Assembly: GCF_030450055.1 (NCBI RefSeq)
Contig: NZ_CP118480.1
Location: 1,763,415-1,827,414, forward strand
Length of the DNA stretch: 64,000 nucleotides
Source of the DNA: Gallaecimonas kandeliae
Lineage (GTDB): Bacteria; Pseudomonadota; Gammaproteobacteria; Enterobacterales; Gallaecimonadaceae
Reading direction: 5' to 3'
The position numbers and the translations under genes were made by a program. A model generated the notes under the pieces. The model saw nothing but the letters and a program-made list of their open reading frames with translations, searched no databases and was not told the DNA's origin. Positions within the stretch are counted from its first letter, which is position 1; every line of letters starts with the position of its first letter. Positions 26,055 to 38,000 of this stretch are shown here, piece after piece.

Positions 26055-28448
26055 TTACACCTCGCGCATCCAATTGAGGGTCCTCAGGATATCGGCAAAG
26101 ATACCGGCGGCAGTGACATTGGCGCCGGCGCCGTAGCCCCGCAGCAGCAACGGCACCGGGCTGTAGTAGCGGGTCAGGAAGGCGAGCGCGTTCTCGCCGT
26201 CCCGCACGGCGCGCAAGGGATGGCTGTCCTCGACGGCCTTGAGGCCGACCCGGCCCCGGCCCTTTGCGATCTCCCCCACGAAGCGCAGCACCTTGCCGCC
26301 TGCACGGGCCTCGGCAACCTGGGCGGCGAAGGCGGCGTCCAGCTCTTCCAGCCGGGCCAGGAACTCCATCTTGTCCATCTCCACAAAGGCGGGGGGCAAC
26401 AGGCCATCGAGGCTGATGTCGGCCAGCTCCAAGGCATAGCCTGCCTCGCGGGCCAGGATCAGCACCTTGCGGGCCACGTCCAGGCCGCTGAAGTCATCCC
26501 TGGGATCAGGCTCGGTAAAGCCCTTGTCCATGGCCTCCCGTACCGCGGCAGAAAAAGGCAGGCCGTCTTCCAGGCGCCCCATCAGGAAGGACAGGGAGCC
26601 GGATAGGATGCCGCTGAAGCTCTGCAGCTCGTCGCCGGCGTGAAGCAGGTTCTGCAATGTCTCTATGACCGGCAGGCCGGCGCCGACAGTAGTGTCGTAG
26701 AGGTAGCGGCGGCGGTGGCGTTTGGCGGTGGCCTTGAGGGCCTGGTACTGGGCCAGGGGGCCGCTGTTGCCCTTCTTGTTGGGGGTGACCACGTGGAAGC
26801 CCGCTTCCAGGAAGGCCTGGTAGTCAAGGGGCAGCTCGTCGCTCGCCGAGCAGTCCACCAATACGGGGTTGAGCAGATCCGGGCTCATGGCCTTGAGGGC
26901 ATCCAGGTCCAGCGGCTGGCCGGCTTCGGCCAACTGGTTCTGCCAGTGGGCCAGGGTCAGGCCTTGGGGCGCCATCAACATCCGCTGGCTGTTGGCCAGG
27001 GCCACCACCTTGGCGCTGATCCCCTGGCGGGCCAGCCATTGCTGCTGATCCGCCAGCTGGCGCACCAGCTCGGCGCCGACATTGCCACAACCCAGCAGCA
27101 CCAGCTCCAGGGGCATGGAGCTGTCGAAGAAGGCCTGGTGCACCATCTTGAGGCCGCGGCTGGCGCAGTTGCCAGGGATGACGGCGGAGATGGCCCGCTC
27201 GCTGGAACCCTGGGCTATGGCCACGACGTTGATGTTGGCACGGCCGAGCTGGGTGAAGCAGCGGCCCGCCACCCCCTTGGCCTGGCACATGTTGTCGCCG
27301 ATCAGGGTGAGGATCGCCAGATCGCGCTGCACCGAGACCGGCTCCAGTTGGCCAGTCGCCAGCTCCAGGGAAAAATCATCCTCGATATGGGTCACCGCCT
27401 GGCGCTCGTCACAGGCGTTGAGGCAGAAGCTGATGCTGTATTCACTGGACGACTGGGTGATCAGCAGCACCGAGACCCCGGCCTGGCTGACGGCGGCGAA
27501 GATGCGGCTGGCCATACCCACCATGCCTTTGAGGCCGGGGCCGGATACCGACACCATCACCACGTCGGACAGGCTGGACAGGGCCTTGACCGGCTTGTCG
27601 GACGGCTCGGCATTGCTGTCGATGCGGGTGCCGGGCAGTTCGGGGGCGAGGCTGGAGCGGATCCAGGTCGGGATCTGGAAACGGCCGACGGGGCCCAGGG
27701 TCTTGGGATGCAGCACCTTGGCGCCAAAGTGGGACAGCTCCAGGGCCTCTGCGAAGGAGAGTTGGCGAAGCTTCTTGGCCTCAGGCACCAGCCGGGGGTC
27801 GCACTGGTAGACACCGTCCACATCGGTCCAGATGATGAGTTCCTGGGCGTCGAGGCAGGCGGCCAGCACCGCCGCCGAATAGTCCGAGCCGTTGCGGCCC
27901 AGCAGGCACTGGCCGCCGTCGCGGTGCCCGGCGTAGAAGCCGGCCATGATGGCAAGCTGCGGCGGCCTGTCTCTAAGGCTGCGGCACTTGTTGCGGGAGG
28001 CGTCGAGATCCACCAGGGCGTCGAGGCGGGGCCCGAAGCCGAGGAAGAGGCCGGCGGGGTCCAGCACCTGGGGCTGATGGCTGGCCAGCAGGTGGCTCAG
28101 CACCAGTACCGACAGCTGCTCGCCGGCGCTGGCGATGGCTACCCTGGTGCTGTCCGGGCAGGCATCCAGAAGGCGGATCCCCTGGCACCAGGCGTCGAGC
28201 TGCTTGGCCCATTGGGCCAGGGGTTCGGCAAGGTCAGGGTAGTTTTGTGTCCAGGTGGCGGTGATGGCCTGAATTTCGGTGCTGTCCCGGCTGTCACAGA
28301 GGGCCACTAGGGCGTTGGTGACACCCGCAGGGGCCGAGAGCACCACTGCCACAGGCCCCTGGGCCAGGGCTTGGGTGACCTGGGCGGCGACGGCGTCGAA
28401 ACGCTTGGGATCCGCCAGGGAGCTACCACCGAATTTCATGACCTGCAT
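26055..28448 (-). CDS. thrA: Bifunctional aspartokinase I / homoserine dehydrogenase I
   Basis: ThrA catalyses the first and third steps from aspartate to threonine. The 797-residue protein has an N-terminal kinase (MQVMKFGGSSLADPKRF), central ACT domains that bind threonine for feedback inhibition, and a C-terminal dehydrogenase with the NAD-binding loop LLGCGNVGAELV and catalytic region FHVVTPNKKGN. I chose the ATG at 28448, which matches the family; the frame upstream runs into the leader/attenuator and is not coding. Expression is controlled by the thrL attenuator. Confidence 0.96.
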   Translation of the reverse strand: MQVMKFGGSSLADPKRFDAVAAQVTQALAQGPVAVVLSAPAGVTNALVALCDSRDSTEIQAITATWTQNYPDLAEPLAQWAKQLDAWCQGIRLLDACPDSTRVAIASAGEQLSVLVLSHLLASHQPQVLDPAGLFLGFGPRLDALVDLDASRNKCRSLRDRPPQLAIMAGFYAGHRDGGQCLLGRNGSDYSAAVLAACLDAQELIIWTDVDGVYQCDPRLVPEAKKLRQLSFAEALELSHFGAKVLHPKTLGPVGRFQIPTWIRSSLAPELPGTRIDSNAEPSDKPVKALSSLSDVVMVSVSGPGLKGMVGMASRIFAAVSQAGVSVLLITQSSSEYSISFCLNACDERQAVTHIEDDFSLELATGQLEPVSVQRDLAILTLIGDNMCQAKGVAGRCFTQLGRANINVVAIAQGSSERAISAVIPGNCASRGLKMVHQAFFDSSMPLELVLLGCGNVGAELVRQLADQQQWLARQGISAKVVALANSQRMLMAPQGLTLAHWQNQLAEAGQPLDLDALKAMSPDLLNPVLVDCSASDELPLDYQAFLEAGFHVVTPNKKGNSGPLAQYQALKATAKRHRRRYLYDTTVGAGLPVIETLQNLLHAGDELQSFSGILSGSLSFLMGRLEDGLPFSAAVREAMDKGFTEPDPRDDFSGLDVARKVLILAREAGYALELADISLDGLLPPAFVEMDKMEFLARLEELDAAFAAQVAEARAGGKVLRFVGEIAKGRGRVGLKAVEDSHPLRAVRDGENALAFLTRYYSPVPLLLRGYGAGANVTAAGIFADILRTLNWMREV

Positions 28449-28469
28449 TTTTCTTGTCTCCAGATAAAC

Positions 28470-28497
28470 AAAAAGCCCGCCGGGGAGGGCGGGCTTT
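28470..28497 (-). terminator. thr operon attenuator hairpin
   Basis: On the minus strand AAGCCCGCC and GGCGGGCTT pair around a short C/T loop and end in T5, between thrL and thrA. It is the intrinsic terminator of the attenuation leader: efficient translation of thrL should let it form. Confidence 0.88.
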
Positions 28498-28516
28498 CTT
28501 GGAAGGATGAAACTGC

Positions 28517-28600
28517 TCAGCTTTCCAACAACGCCCACCGGTGCCACAGGGTGGTACCGGTAATGGTGGTGGTGGTAATGCCGAGGTTGCGAAGTTTCAT
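28517..28600 (-). CDS. thrL: thr operon leader peptide
   Basis: This 27-codon reading frame begins MKLRNLG and contains ITTTTITGTT, seven threonine and two isoleucine codons within ten residues. Ribosome stalling there when charged tRNA-Thr or tRNA-Ile is scarce should block the downstream terminator. AGGAG lies 8 nt before the ATG. The layout (leader, hairpin, thrA) matches the E. coli system, although the peptide sequence is different. Confidence 0.93.
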   Translation of the reverse strand: MKLRNLGITTTTITGTTLWHRWALLES

Positions 28601-28910
28601 CAAAAAAATCTCCTGATTGCGCTTCTATCCTTGGCAAAAGGGATGGGTGTCTGTCAAGGCTTTTTTGCTGTGGCTTACCAGCAAGGCGGTAAAAGCAGGG
28701 AGGAATCCAGTTTGATTGAAGTGTCATGGCTTGTGTAATCATCTATTCATTTTTCTATCTGTAAGCCGCCTTTCCTTTCGTGCCGAGTGTAATGCCTGCT
28801 GTCCTGTCTTTGGCAGAACACAAAACATCAGTATGCAATTCAATAACGCCTGTGCCGAGGGGAGTGCGAAAGCCAAACGCTGTGAAATTCTGGGCATTGC
28901 GCTTTGCCAG

Positions 28911-28930
28911 GCTGTTCGCAGGCGAACAGC
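28911..28930. promoter_or_regulatory. Perfect inverted repeat upstream of the MarR gene
   Basis: GCTGTTCGC and GCGAACAGC are 9-bp arms around AG. It lies about 90 bp upstream of the MarR start and about 60 bp from a plausible promoter (TTATCA at 28966, TAAAAT at 28990). The spacing (CTGT-N10-ACAG) is two bases too long for an E. coli LexA box, so an operator for another regulator is more likely. Confidence 0.45.
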
Positions 28931-29021
28931 TGCCGCTCACGTTTGCCCGGGAATGACCATAGGGCTTATCAAAGCCCTGGCTTGCGGTCTAAAATGGCGT
29001 TTTTCCCGTAGAGGCAGCTTC

Positions 29022-29507
29022 ATGGAACCGGTAGACGAGGTTTTGACAGCCCTGAGGCGCATCATCCGCGCCATCGATCTGCATTCGCGCCAGCTCACCA
29101 AGGAGACCTCCCTGACCGGCCCCCAGCTGATGCTGATGCGGGCCGTCGCCGACAATCCGGGCGACACCACCCGCAGCATTGCCCGGCTGGTCAACTTGTC
29201 CCAGGCGACGGTCACCAGCATCATCGACCGATTGGAGGCCAGGGGCCTGGTATGCCGTGAGCGCTCCATGCAGGACAAGCGCAAGGTGGAGTTGACCCTG
29301 ACCGAAGAAGGTCAGGCGGCCCTGGCGGCGGCGCCGGCATTGCTGCAGAACGCCTTCATCAAACAGTTCGGCGAGCTGGCCCAGTGGGAGCAGCACTTGA
29401 TCCTGAGCTCATTGCAGCGGGTGGCCAGCATGATGGACGCCGAAGACATCGACGCTTCCCCCGTCCTCACCCTGGAGCAGCACCTGGCTTCGACCAAAGG
29501 CGAATAG
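29022..29507 (+). CDS. MarR family transcriptional regulator
   Basis: The 161-residue protein is a winged-helix MarR repressor: TGPQLMLMRAVADNPGDTT, the recognition helix region LSQATVTSIIDRLEARGLV and the beta-wing RSMQDKRKVELTLTEEG. It lies 94 bp upstream of a same-strand DcaP-like porin, which is a natural candidate target. The ligand is unknown. The intergenic region 28601-29021 holds the thr promoter on the left and this gene's promoter on the right. Confidence 0.87.
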   Translation: MEPVDEVLTALRRIIRAIDLHSRQLTKETSLTGPQLMLMRAVADNPGDTTRSIARLVNLSQATVTSIIDRLEARGLVCRERSMQDKRKVELTLTEEGQAALAAAPALLQNAFIKQFGELAQWEQHLILSSLQRVASMMDAEDIDASPVLTLEQHLASTKGE

Positions 29508-29601
29508 GCAATTTTTTGATTCTTTGCAATATTTCTTTAGTGAGCCTTGGCAGCGTGTCAAAAGACTGCCTTCGCCAGTCACCACTACAGGAAGAGAGAA
29601 G

Positions 29602-30780
29602 ATGAACAAGAGCCTTATCGCAGGTGCCATAGGCGCCGTCCTGTCCATGCCCAGCCACGCGGCCTTCGAGCTGCTCAAGACCGACAACACCACTGTGACC
29701 TTCGGCGGCTACGCCAAGGCCAGCGTCATGTACAGCAAGTTCAGCGACGGTACCCCGGCCAGCAACAGCGTAGGCCGCAACTACTATGTCCCCAGCACAG
29801 TCACCGTTTGTACTGCCTCTTGCGGTGACAACAACCCGGTGCTGGATTTCACGGCCAAGGAAACCCGCTTCAACTTCGGTACCAAGACCGAGCTGGAAGG
29901 CCATACCCTGACCACCTATCTGGAGATGGACTTCCTGTCCAGCTACACGGGTGACGAGCGGGTCTCCAACTCCAACGCCCCCCGCGTCCGCCACGCTTAC
30001 TTCACCTACGACAACTGGCTCTTCGGCCAGACCTACACCACTTTCCAGAACACCGGCGCCCTGGCCGAGACCGTGGACTTCCTTGGCCCGGCCGACGGCA
30101 CAGTGTTCAACCGCCAGGTGCAGATCCGCTACACCAGCGGCAACTGGCAGTTCGCCGCCGAGAACCCGGAAACCACCTACAGCGCCTACGGCTCTACCGG
30201 CAAGGTGGACGAGGACACCAGCGTCATGCCTGATCTGGTCGCCCGCTACAACATGAAAGGTGACTGGGGTCACCTGGTGGTGGCCGGCCTGGTACGCCAG
30301 CTGCGCGCCGACACCGTCGACATGAACGGCAACAAGCAGAACAACCAGACAGCTACCGGCTACGGCATCAGCGTCTCTGGCCTGTTCAAGGTCGGCTCCA
30401 TGGACGACTTCCGTTTCATGGTCTCAGGTGGTGACGGCATGGGCCGTTACGTGGCCCTGAACGCCATCAACGGCGCCAACGCCGATGCTGACGGCGGCCT
30501 CAACACCATCAGCACAGTCGGTGGCTTTGCCGCTTACCGTCACATGTGGAACGACAAGCTGCGCTCCACCGTGATGTATTCCGGCACCTTCGCCAACAAC
30601 AACGACAGCGGCGCTACCGGCCTCACCAAGAGCGTCCAGTCCTGGCATGCCAACATCATGTATTCCCCGGTCAAACCCATCACCTTCGGTGTGGAATACA
30701 TCTTCGGCGAGCGTAAGCTGGAAAACGGTGCCAAGGGTAGCCTGGACCGGCTGCAGTTCGCCGCCAAGTACGTCTTCTAA
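29602..30780 (+). CDS. DcaP-like outer-membrane porin
   Basis: The 392-residue product has a signal peptide (KSLIAGAIGAVLSMPSHA), many alternating beta strands, a LFGQTYTTFQN segment and a C-terminal aromatic residue (FAAKYVF) as in outer-membrane beta-barrels. The pattern, including TKEL-type GGYAKASVMY near the N-terminus, fits the DcaP trimeric porin family, which takes up dicarboxylates and other anions. AGGAAGAGAG precedes the ATG at 29602. A hairpin terminator follows. Confidence 0.8.
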   Translation: MNKSLIAGAIGAVLSMPSHAAFELLKTDNTTVTFGGYAKASVMYSKFSDGTPASNSVGRNYYVPSTVTVCTASCGDNNPVLDFTAKETRFNFGTKTELEGHTLTTYLEMDFLSSYTGDERVSNSNAPRVRHAYFTYDNWLFGQTYTTFQNTGALAETVDFLGPADGTVFNRQVQIRYTSGNWQFAAENPETTYSAYGSTGKVDEDTSVMPDLVARYNMKGDWGHLVVAGLVRQLRADTVDMNGNKQNNQTATGYGISVSGLFKVGSMDDFRFMVSGGDGMGRYVALNAINGANADADGGLNTISTVGGFAAYRHMWNDKLRSTVMYSGTFANNNDSGATGLTKSVQSWHANIMYSPVKPITFGVEYIFGERKLENGAKGSLDRLQFAAKYVF

Positions 30781-30799
30781 GCCGAAAGGCACAGACAAA

Positions 30800-30828
30800 A
30801 AGCGCCGCTTAATGCGGCGTTTTTTTAT
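30800..30828 (+). terminator. Terminator of the porin gene
   Basis: CGCCGC and GCGGCG pair around TTAAT and are followed by T7. Confidence 0.85.
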
Positions 30829-30846
30829 GGGCGTCGAATACTGCCC

Positions 30847-30872
30847 ATAAAAAAGCCCGCCTTGCGGCGGGC
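30847..30872 (-). terminator. Terminator of acs
   Basis: On the minus strand GCCCGCC and GGCGGGC pair around GCAA and end in T6, just past the acs stop. Confidence 0.9.
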
Positions 30873-30888
30873 AGGGACGGCTGACGAT

Positions 30889-32826
<1,938 letters not shown>

Positions 32827-32904
32827 GGCATTCCCTATCTTGTTATCGGATTGTTGGTTCGAGTATGTATAGCAGGGTACCTCCGAACCATTAGACCAAA
32901 GTAG

Positions 32905-32930
32905 AAAAGCCCGGCCAAGGCCGGGCTTTT
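32905..32930 (-). terminator. Terminator between actP and acs
   Basis: AAAAGCCCGGCC and GGCCGGGCTTTT form a perfect 12-bp stem around AA, about 27 bp past the actP stop. On the minus strand the T-run is part of the stem. Confidence 0.85.
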
Positions 32931-32956
32931 CAATGGCTTGCAATAAAGCTTGGCGG

Positions 32957-34615
32957 TCAGTGTTCGGCGGCGCCCGCCGCCCCCACCCCAGTGTGGCAAC
33001 GCACGAACTGGGGAATGAAGCGCTCCCGCTCCTCGGCGGCCGACTCTGACTTGTCGGTGACGCTGAAGAACCAGGTCCCCGCGAAGGCCACCACCACTGA
33101 GAACAGGGCAGGGTACTTGTAGGGGAAGATGGCATGTTCGAAGCCCAGCACCGCCACCCAGACGGTCGGGCCCAGGATCACCAGGCTGACGGCGGTGATA
33201 AGGCCCATCCAGCCGCCGATCTTGGCGCCGCGGGTGGTGAGGCGGGACCAGTACATGGACAGGAACAGCACCGGAAAGTTGGTGGAGGCGGCGATGGCGA
33301 AGGCCAGGCCCACCATGAAGGCGATGTTCTGCTTCTCGAAGGCGATACCCAGCAGTATGGCGACGATGCCGAGGGCCACTGTCGCCATCTTGGACACCTT
33401 CAGCTCCTCACGCTCGGAAGCCTTGCCGTGGCGGAAGACGCTGGCGTAAAGGTCGTGGGAGACCGCCGAGGCGCCGGCCAGGGTCAGGCCCGAGACCACC
33501 GCCAGGATGGTGGCGAAGGCCACGGCGGAGATGAAGCCGTAGAAGAGGTCGCCGCCCACGGCCTTGGACAGATGCACCGCCGCCATGTTGTTGCCGCCCA
33601 AGAGGGCGCCGGCGGCGTCCTTGAACTCGGCATTGGTGGACACCAGCAATATGGCGCCGAAGCCGATGATGAAGGTGAGGATGTAGAAGTAGCCGATGAA
33701 GCCTGTGGCGTAGAACACCGACTTACGGGCTTCCTTGGCGTCGGCCACGGTGAAGAAGCGCATCAGGATATGGGGCAGGCCGGCGGTACCGAACATCAGG
33801 GCGATACCGAGGGAGATGGCGGAGACGGGGTCCGACACCAGGCCGCCTGGAGCCATGATGGCATTGCCCTTGGGATGCACCTTGACCGATTCCTCGAAGA
33901 GATGCTCGGGGCTGAAGCCCACGTGGTAGAGCACCATGACGGCGATGAAGGTGGCCCCGAACAGCAAGAGCCCTGCCTTGATGATCTGCACCCAGGTAGT
34001 GGCCAGCATGCCGCCGAAGGTGACGTAGAGCACCATCAGTATGCCCACCAGCACCACGGCGTAGTGGTAGGGCAGGCCGAACAGCAGCTGGATCAGCTTG
34101 CCGGCGCCCACCATCTGGGCGATGAGGTAGAGGGCCACCACCGCCAGGGAGCCGCTGGCCGCCAAGGTGCGGATGGGCTGCTGCTTAAGGCGGTAGCTGG
34201 CGACGTCGGCGAAGGTGTAGCGGCCGAGGTTACGCAGGCGTTCGGCGATCAAGAAGAGGATCAGCGGCCAACCCACCAGGAAGCCGATGGAATAGATGAG
34301 GCCGTCGAAACCGGACAGGTAGACCAGGCCAGAGATCCCCAGGAAGGAGGCGGCCGACATGTAGTCGCCGGCGATGGCCAGGCCGTTCTGGAAGCCGGTG
34401 ATGCCGCCGCCGGCGGCGTAATAGTCGGAGGTGCTCTTGGTGTGCTTGGCCGCCCACCAGGTGATCCCTAAGGTCAAGGCCACGAACACCAGGAACATGA
34501 CAATGGCAGAGATGTTGAGGGGCTGTTTGTGTACCTCCCCTTCGATGGCGCCGGCCGCAGAGGCCAGGCCGGGCAGCAGCAGGGGGGCTGCCAGCAGGAG
34601 CGTTCGGAGTTTCAT
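32957..34615 (-). CDS. actP: Cation/acetate symporter ActP
   Basis: The 552-residue inner-membrane protein is a sodium:solute symporter (SSS) family acetate permease. It has a cleavable signal ([15 protein letters not shown]) and about 13 membrane segments; [24 protein letters not shown] is the family signature. I chose the ATG at 34615, which overlaps the yjcH stop as ATGA. With acs downstream it forms the standard acetate-use locus. The N-terminal transporter-like half of the CrbS-like kinase belongs to the same superfamily. Confidence 0.93.
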   Translation of the reverse strand: MKLRTLLLAAPLLLPGLASAAGAIEGEVHKQPLNISAIVMFLVFVALTLGITWWAAKHTKSTSDYYAAGGGITGFQNGLAIAGDYMSAASFLGISGLVYLSGFDGLIYSIGFLVGWPLILFLIAERLRNLGRYTFADVASYRLKQQPIRTLAASGSLAVVALYLIAQMVGAGKLIQLLFGLPYHYAVVLVGILMVLYVTFGGMLATTWVQIIKAGLLLFGATFIAVMVLYHVGFSPEHLFEESVKVHPKGNAIMAPGGLVSDPVSAISLGIALMFGTAGLPHILMRFFTVADAKEARKSVFYATGFIGYFYILTFIIGFGAILLVSTNAEFKDAAGALLGGNNMAAVHLSKAVGGDLFYGFISAVAFATILAVVSGLTLAGASAVSHDLYASVFRHGKASEREELKVSKMATVALGIVAILLGIAFEKQNIAFMVGLAFAIAASTNFPVLFLSMYWSRLTTRGAKIGGWMGLITAVSLVILGPTVWVAVLGFEHAIFPYKYPALFSVVVAFAGTWFFSVTDKSESAAEERERFIPQFVRCHTGVGAAGAAEH

Positions 34616-34923
34616 TTCTTGGCCTCCTCGATGATGGACTGGTTCTCGGCGTCGAACTCGCGGTTGGATTTGCGCACATAGATGCCGGTCAGCACGAAGG
34701 CGCTGATGATGACCCCAAGGCCGACCGGGATCCCCCAGGTGATCACGGATCCCTTGCTGATGGGGGTGCCGAAGACGCCGGGGCTGAAGGCGATGATGAG
34801 GATGAAGGTGAAGTAGATCACCAGCATCACGGCCGACAGCTGCCAGGCGAAACGTTCGCGCTTTGCCACCATCTCCTGGAATCGCGGGCTGTTGTGGATC
34901 TTCTCGTAGAGCGGGTGGTCCAT
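34612..34923 (-). CDS. yjcH: DUF485 inner-membrane protein YjcH
   Basis: This 103-residue two-pass membrane protein ([20 protein letters not shown] and [19 protein letters not shown]) is the usual partner gene of actP; its role in acetate uptake is not established. The overlap with actP is ATGA, so the two are translationally coupled. Confidence 0.92.
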   Translation of the reverse strand: MDHPLYEKIHNSPRFQEMVAKRERFAWQLSAVMLVIYFTFILIIAFSPGVFGTPISKGSVITWGIPVGLGVIISAFVLTGIYVRKSNREFDAENQSIIEEAKK

Positions 34924-35054
34924 GACGGGACTCCTTGTTTACAGAATGTTCACAAATTAGTCCCCTTGGCATTCTTTCAGCCAGTCGACTTTAGTCGAAC
35001 CCCTGCCGGCCAAGGGCTGTGGTAAAAAGGAGGGGTGTCTTGGGAGGTGTGTCG

Positions 35055-38000
35055 ATGCCGGTTTGGTTGATGGGGCTCTGTGCCCTGGGGTATGTGCTGG
35101 CGCTCTTTGCCGTGGCTTACTGGGGCGACAGGCACAGCAGCGGCTTTGGGCCGACCGGGCGCAAGGTGATCTACGCCTTGTCCCTGGCCGTCTACTGCTC
35201 GTCCTGGAGCTTTCTCGGCACTGTCGGCCAGGCCCACCGCTCTCTCTGGTCCTTCCTGCCGGTCTATCTCGGGCCCCTGGCCCTTTTTGCCCTCGGCTAC
35301 CCGCTGCTGAAAAAACTGGTGCGCACCAGCCAGGACCAGAGCATCACCTCCATCGCCGACCTGCTGGCGGCCCGCTACGGCAAGTCCCAGCTGCTGGCGG
35401 TGACCGTAACCCTCATCGCCATCGTCGCCAGCCTGCCCTACATAGCCCTGCAGCTCAAAGCCATGGTGATGGGCTTCAAGCTGCTGGCCCGCAGCTGGCC
35501 GCTGCCGGATCTCGTTATCGCCGGTGTGGTGGCGGTGGCCCTGGTGCTCTTCACCTCCCTGTTCGGTACCCGCAAGCTGGACGCCACCGAGCACCACCCC
35601 GGCCTGATGCTGGCCATGGCCTTCGAGTCGGTTGTCAAGCTGGTGGCCCTGGTACTGGTGGCCCTGGTGGTGGTTTATTCCAGCTTCGACGGCTTTGGGG
35701 ATCTGCTGACCCAGGTGCTGGTGACCCACAGCGTCGGCACCGACCAGGATTCCAGCCTGCCGGCGGTGCTGTCCCAGAGCCTGGTGGGGGCGGGGGCCTT
35801 CCTCTGCCTGCCGCGGCTCTTCCACGTCATGGTGGTGGAAAACCAGGAGCCGAGGGATCTCAAGACGGCCCGCTGGCTCTTCTCCCTCTACCTGGTGCTG
35901 ATGGCGCTGCCGGTGTTGCCCCTGACCTTCGCCGGCAGCCTGGTCGCCTTCCCGGGCCAGAGCCCTGACGGTTATGTCATCTCCCTGCCGCTGGTCCAAG
36001 GCCACCCCTGGGTGGCGGCCCTGGCGCTGCTGGGGGCCATCTCTGCTTCCACCAGCATGGTGGTGGTGGCGGCCGTGACCATCGCCATCATGGTCTCCAA
36101 CGAGATGGTGGTGCCCCTGATGCTCAAGACGGGGCAGATGGCGGGGCGCAACTTCGAAGGTTTTTCCCGGCTGTTGCTGCGGCTGCGCCGCTTTATCATC
36201 CTGCTGCTGATGACCCTGGGTTTCGTCACCTATTGGCTGCTTGGCCAGCAGGAAGGGCTGGCCGGTTTCGGCCTCTTCGCCTTCGGCGCCTTCGCCCAGC
36301 TGGCGCCGGCGTTGGTGGGCGGCCTCTATTGGAGCCAGGGCCACCGCAAGGGGGTCTTCCTGGGACTTATCGCCGGCTTCGGCAGTTGGTGGGCCCTGTC
36401 GGGCCTCTGGCTCAGCAGTTACGTCATAGTGCTGTCCCTGGTCATCAACGCCATGGTCTATGTGCTTTCTTCCATGGCCCTGCGGGCCGGGGTGCGGGAC
36501 AGGCTGCAGGCCGCCGCCTTCGTCAGCCACGCAGCCAGTCCAGGTGGGCGCCACCAGGGGCACTTGAGCGTCCAGGATCTGCGGCTGCTGGTCAGCCGCT
36601 TCGTGGGCCCTGAGCGGGCCGAGCGGATGCTGGACCGCTACTGCCGCGACAGCGGCATCATCATTTCCGCCATGCCGAGGCTGAGCCCGGACGAGCTGCT
36701 CAGCGAGGCCGAGCGGCTGATGGCCTCGGTGATCGGTGCCTCCAGCGCCGCCCTGGTCTTGCGCAGCGCCCTGGAGGGCCGGGACATCGGCCTGGACGAC
36801 GTCGTGACGTTGGTGGACGAGGCCACGGAGCAACTGCATTTTTCCCGCGAACTGCTGCAAGGGGCCATAGAGCATGCCTCTGAAGGCATGTCGGTGGTGG
36901 ACAGGGATCTGCACCTGGTGGCCTGGAACAGGCGTTACCTGGAACTGTTCGACTATCCCCCCGGCTTCATCTACGCCGGCCGCTCCGTGGCCGACCTCAT
37001 CCGCTTCAACGCCGAGCGAGGCTGGTGCGGCCCGGGCGACATGGAAGAGCATGTGGCCCGGCGGGTCAATTTCATGAAGGAAGGCAGCCCCCACAGTTCG
37101 GAGCGTTCCCGCCCCGACGGCCGGGTCATCAAGCTCCAGGGCAACCCCATGCCGGGGGGCGGTTTCGTGATGACCTTCTCGGACATCACCCCTTACCGCC
37201 AGGCCGAGAAGATCCTCAAGGAGGCCAACGAGGCCCTTGAGGACAGGGTGGAGGAGCGCACCCGGGAACTGCAGGCCGCCAAGGCGGCCGCCGACAAGGC
37301 CAACCAGGGCAAGAGCCGCTTCCTGGCCGCCTGTGGCCACGACCTGATGCAGCCGCTGAACGCCGCCCGGCTCTTCGTATCGGCCCTGTCGCAGCGCGTG
37401 GAGACCGGTACCGAGCAGGCCATGCTGCTGGACAACACCAAGAGTTCCCTGAAGGCTGCCGGTGAGCTGCTCACCGATCTGCTGGACATCTCCAAACTGG
37501 ACGCCGGCACCATGAAGGTGCGCCGCCTGCATTTCCCCATGCGCGAGGTGCTGGACAACCTGGCCAACGAATTCAAGGCCCTGGCGGACGAGCAACAGAT
37601 CGAATTTCGCTGGGTCGGCTCCTCGGCCATCGTCGATTCCGACAAGATGCTGCTGCGCCGCATCGTCCAGAACTTCCTCACCAACGCCTTCCGCTACGCC
37701 CGTGGCGGCAAGGTGCTGCTGGGTACCCGCCGCCAGGGCCAGGATCTCTGCATCGAGGTCTGGGACAACGGCCCCGGCATAGCCCAGGAACACCTGGCCA
37801 GCATCTTCGAGGAGTTCAAGCGCTTCGACAAAGGGGAAAAAGGCCTGGGACTGGGCCTGGCCATCGCCGACCGCATGAGCCGGATCCTCGGCCACAGCCT
37901 GGCGGTACGCTCCTGGGAAGGCAGGGGCTCCATGTTCTCGGTGAGGGTGCCGAGGAGCCGAAGCGCCAGCCCGGAAGTGCAGCCGGTGATGACGGTCAAC

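Noticed and set aside
28620-28680. A TTGACA upstream of thrL as the full thr promoter.
   Set aside because: The -35 is perfect but the only -10-like hexamer (GATAGA) is 22 bp away, too far; the promoter is not assigned.
28911-28930. The palindrome as a LexA box.
   Set aside because: CTGT and ACAG are 10 bp apart; E. coli-type LexA sites need 8.
34977-37895. A 972-codon minus-strand open frame.
   Set aside because: It is antisense to the CrbS-like kinase, rich in Gln/His/Gly from GC-rich codons, with no domain.
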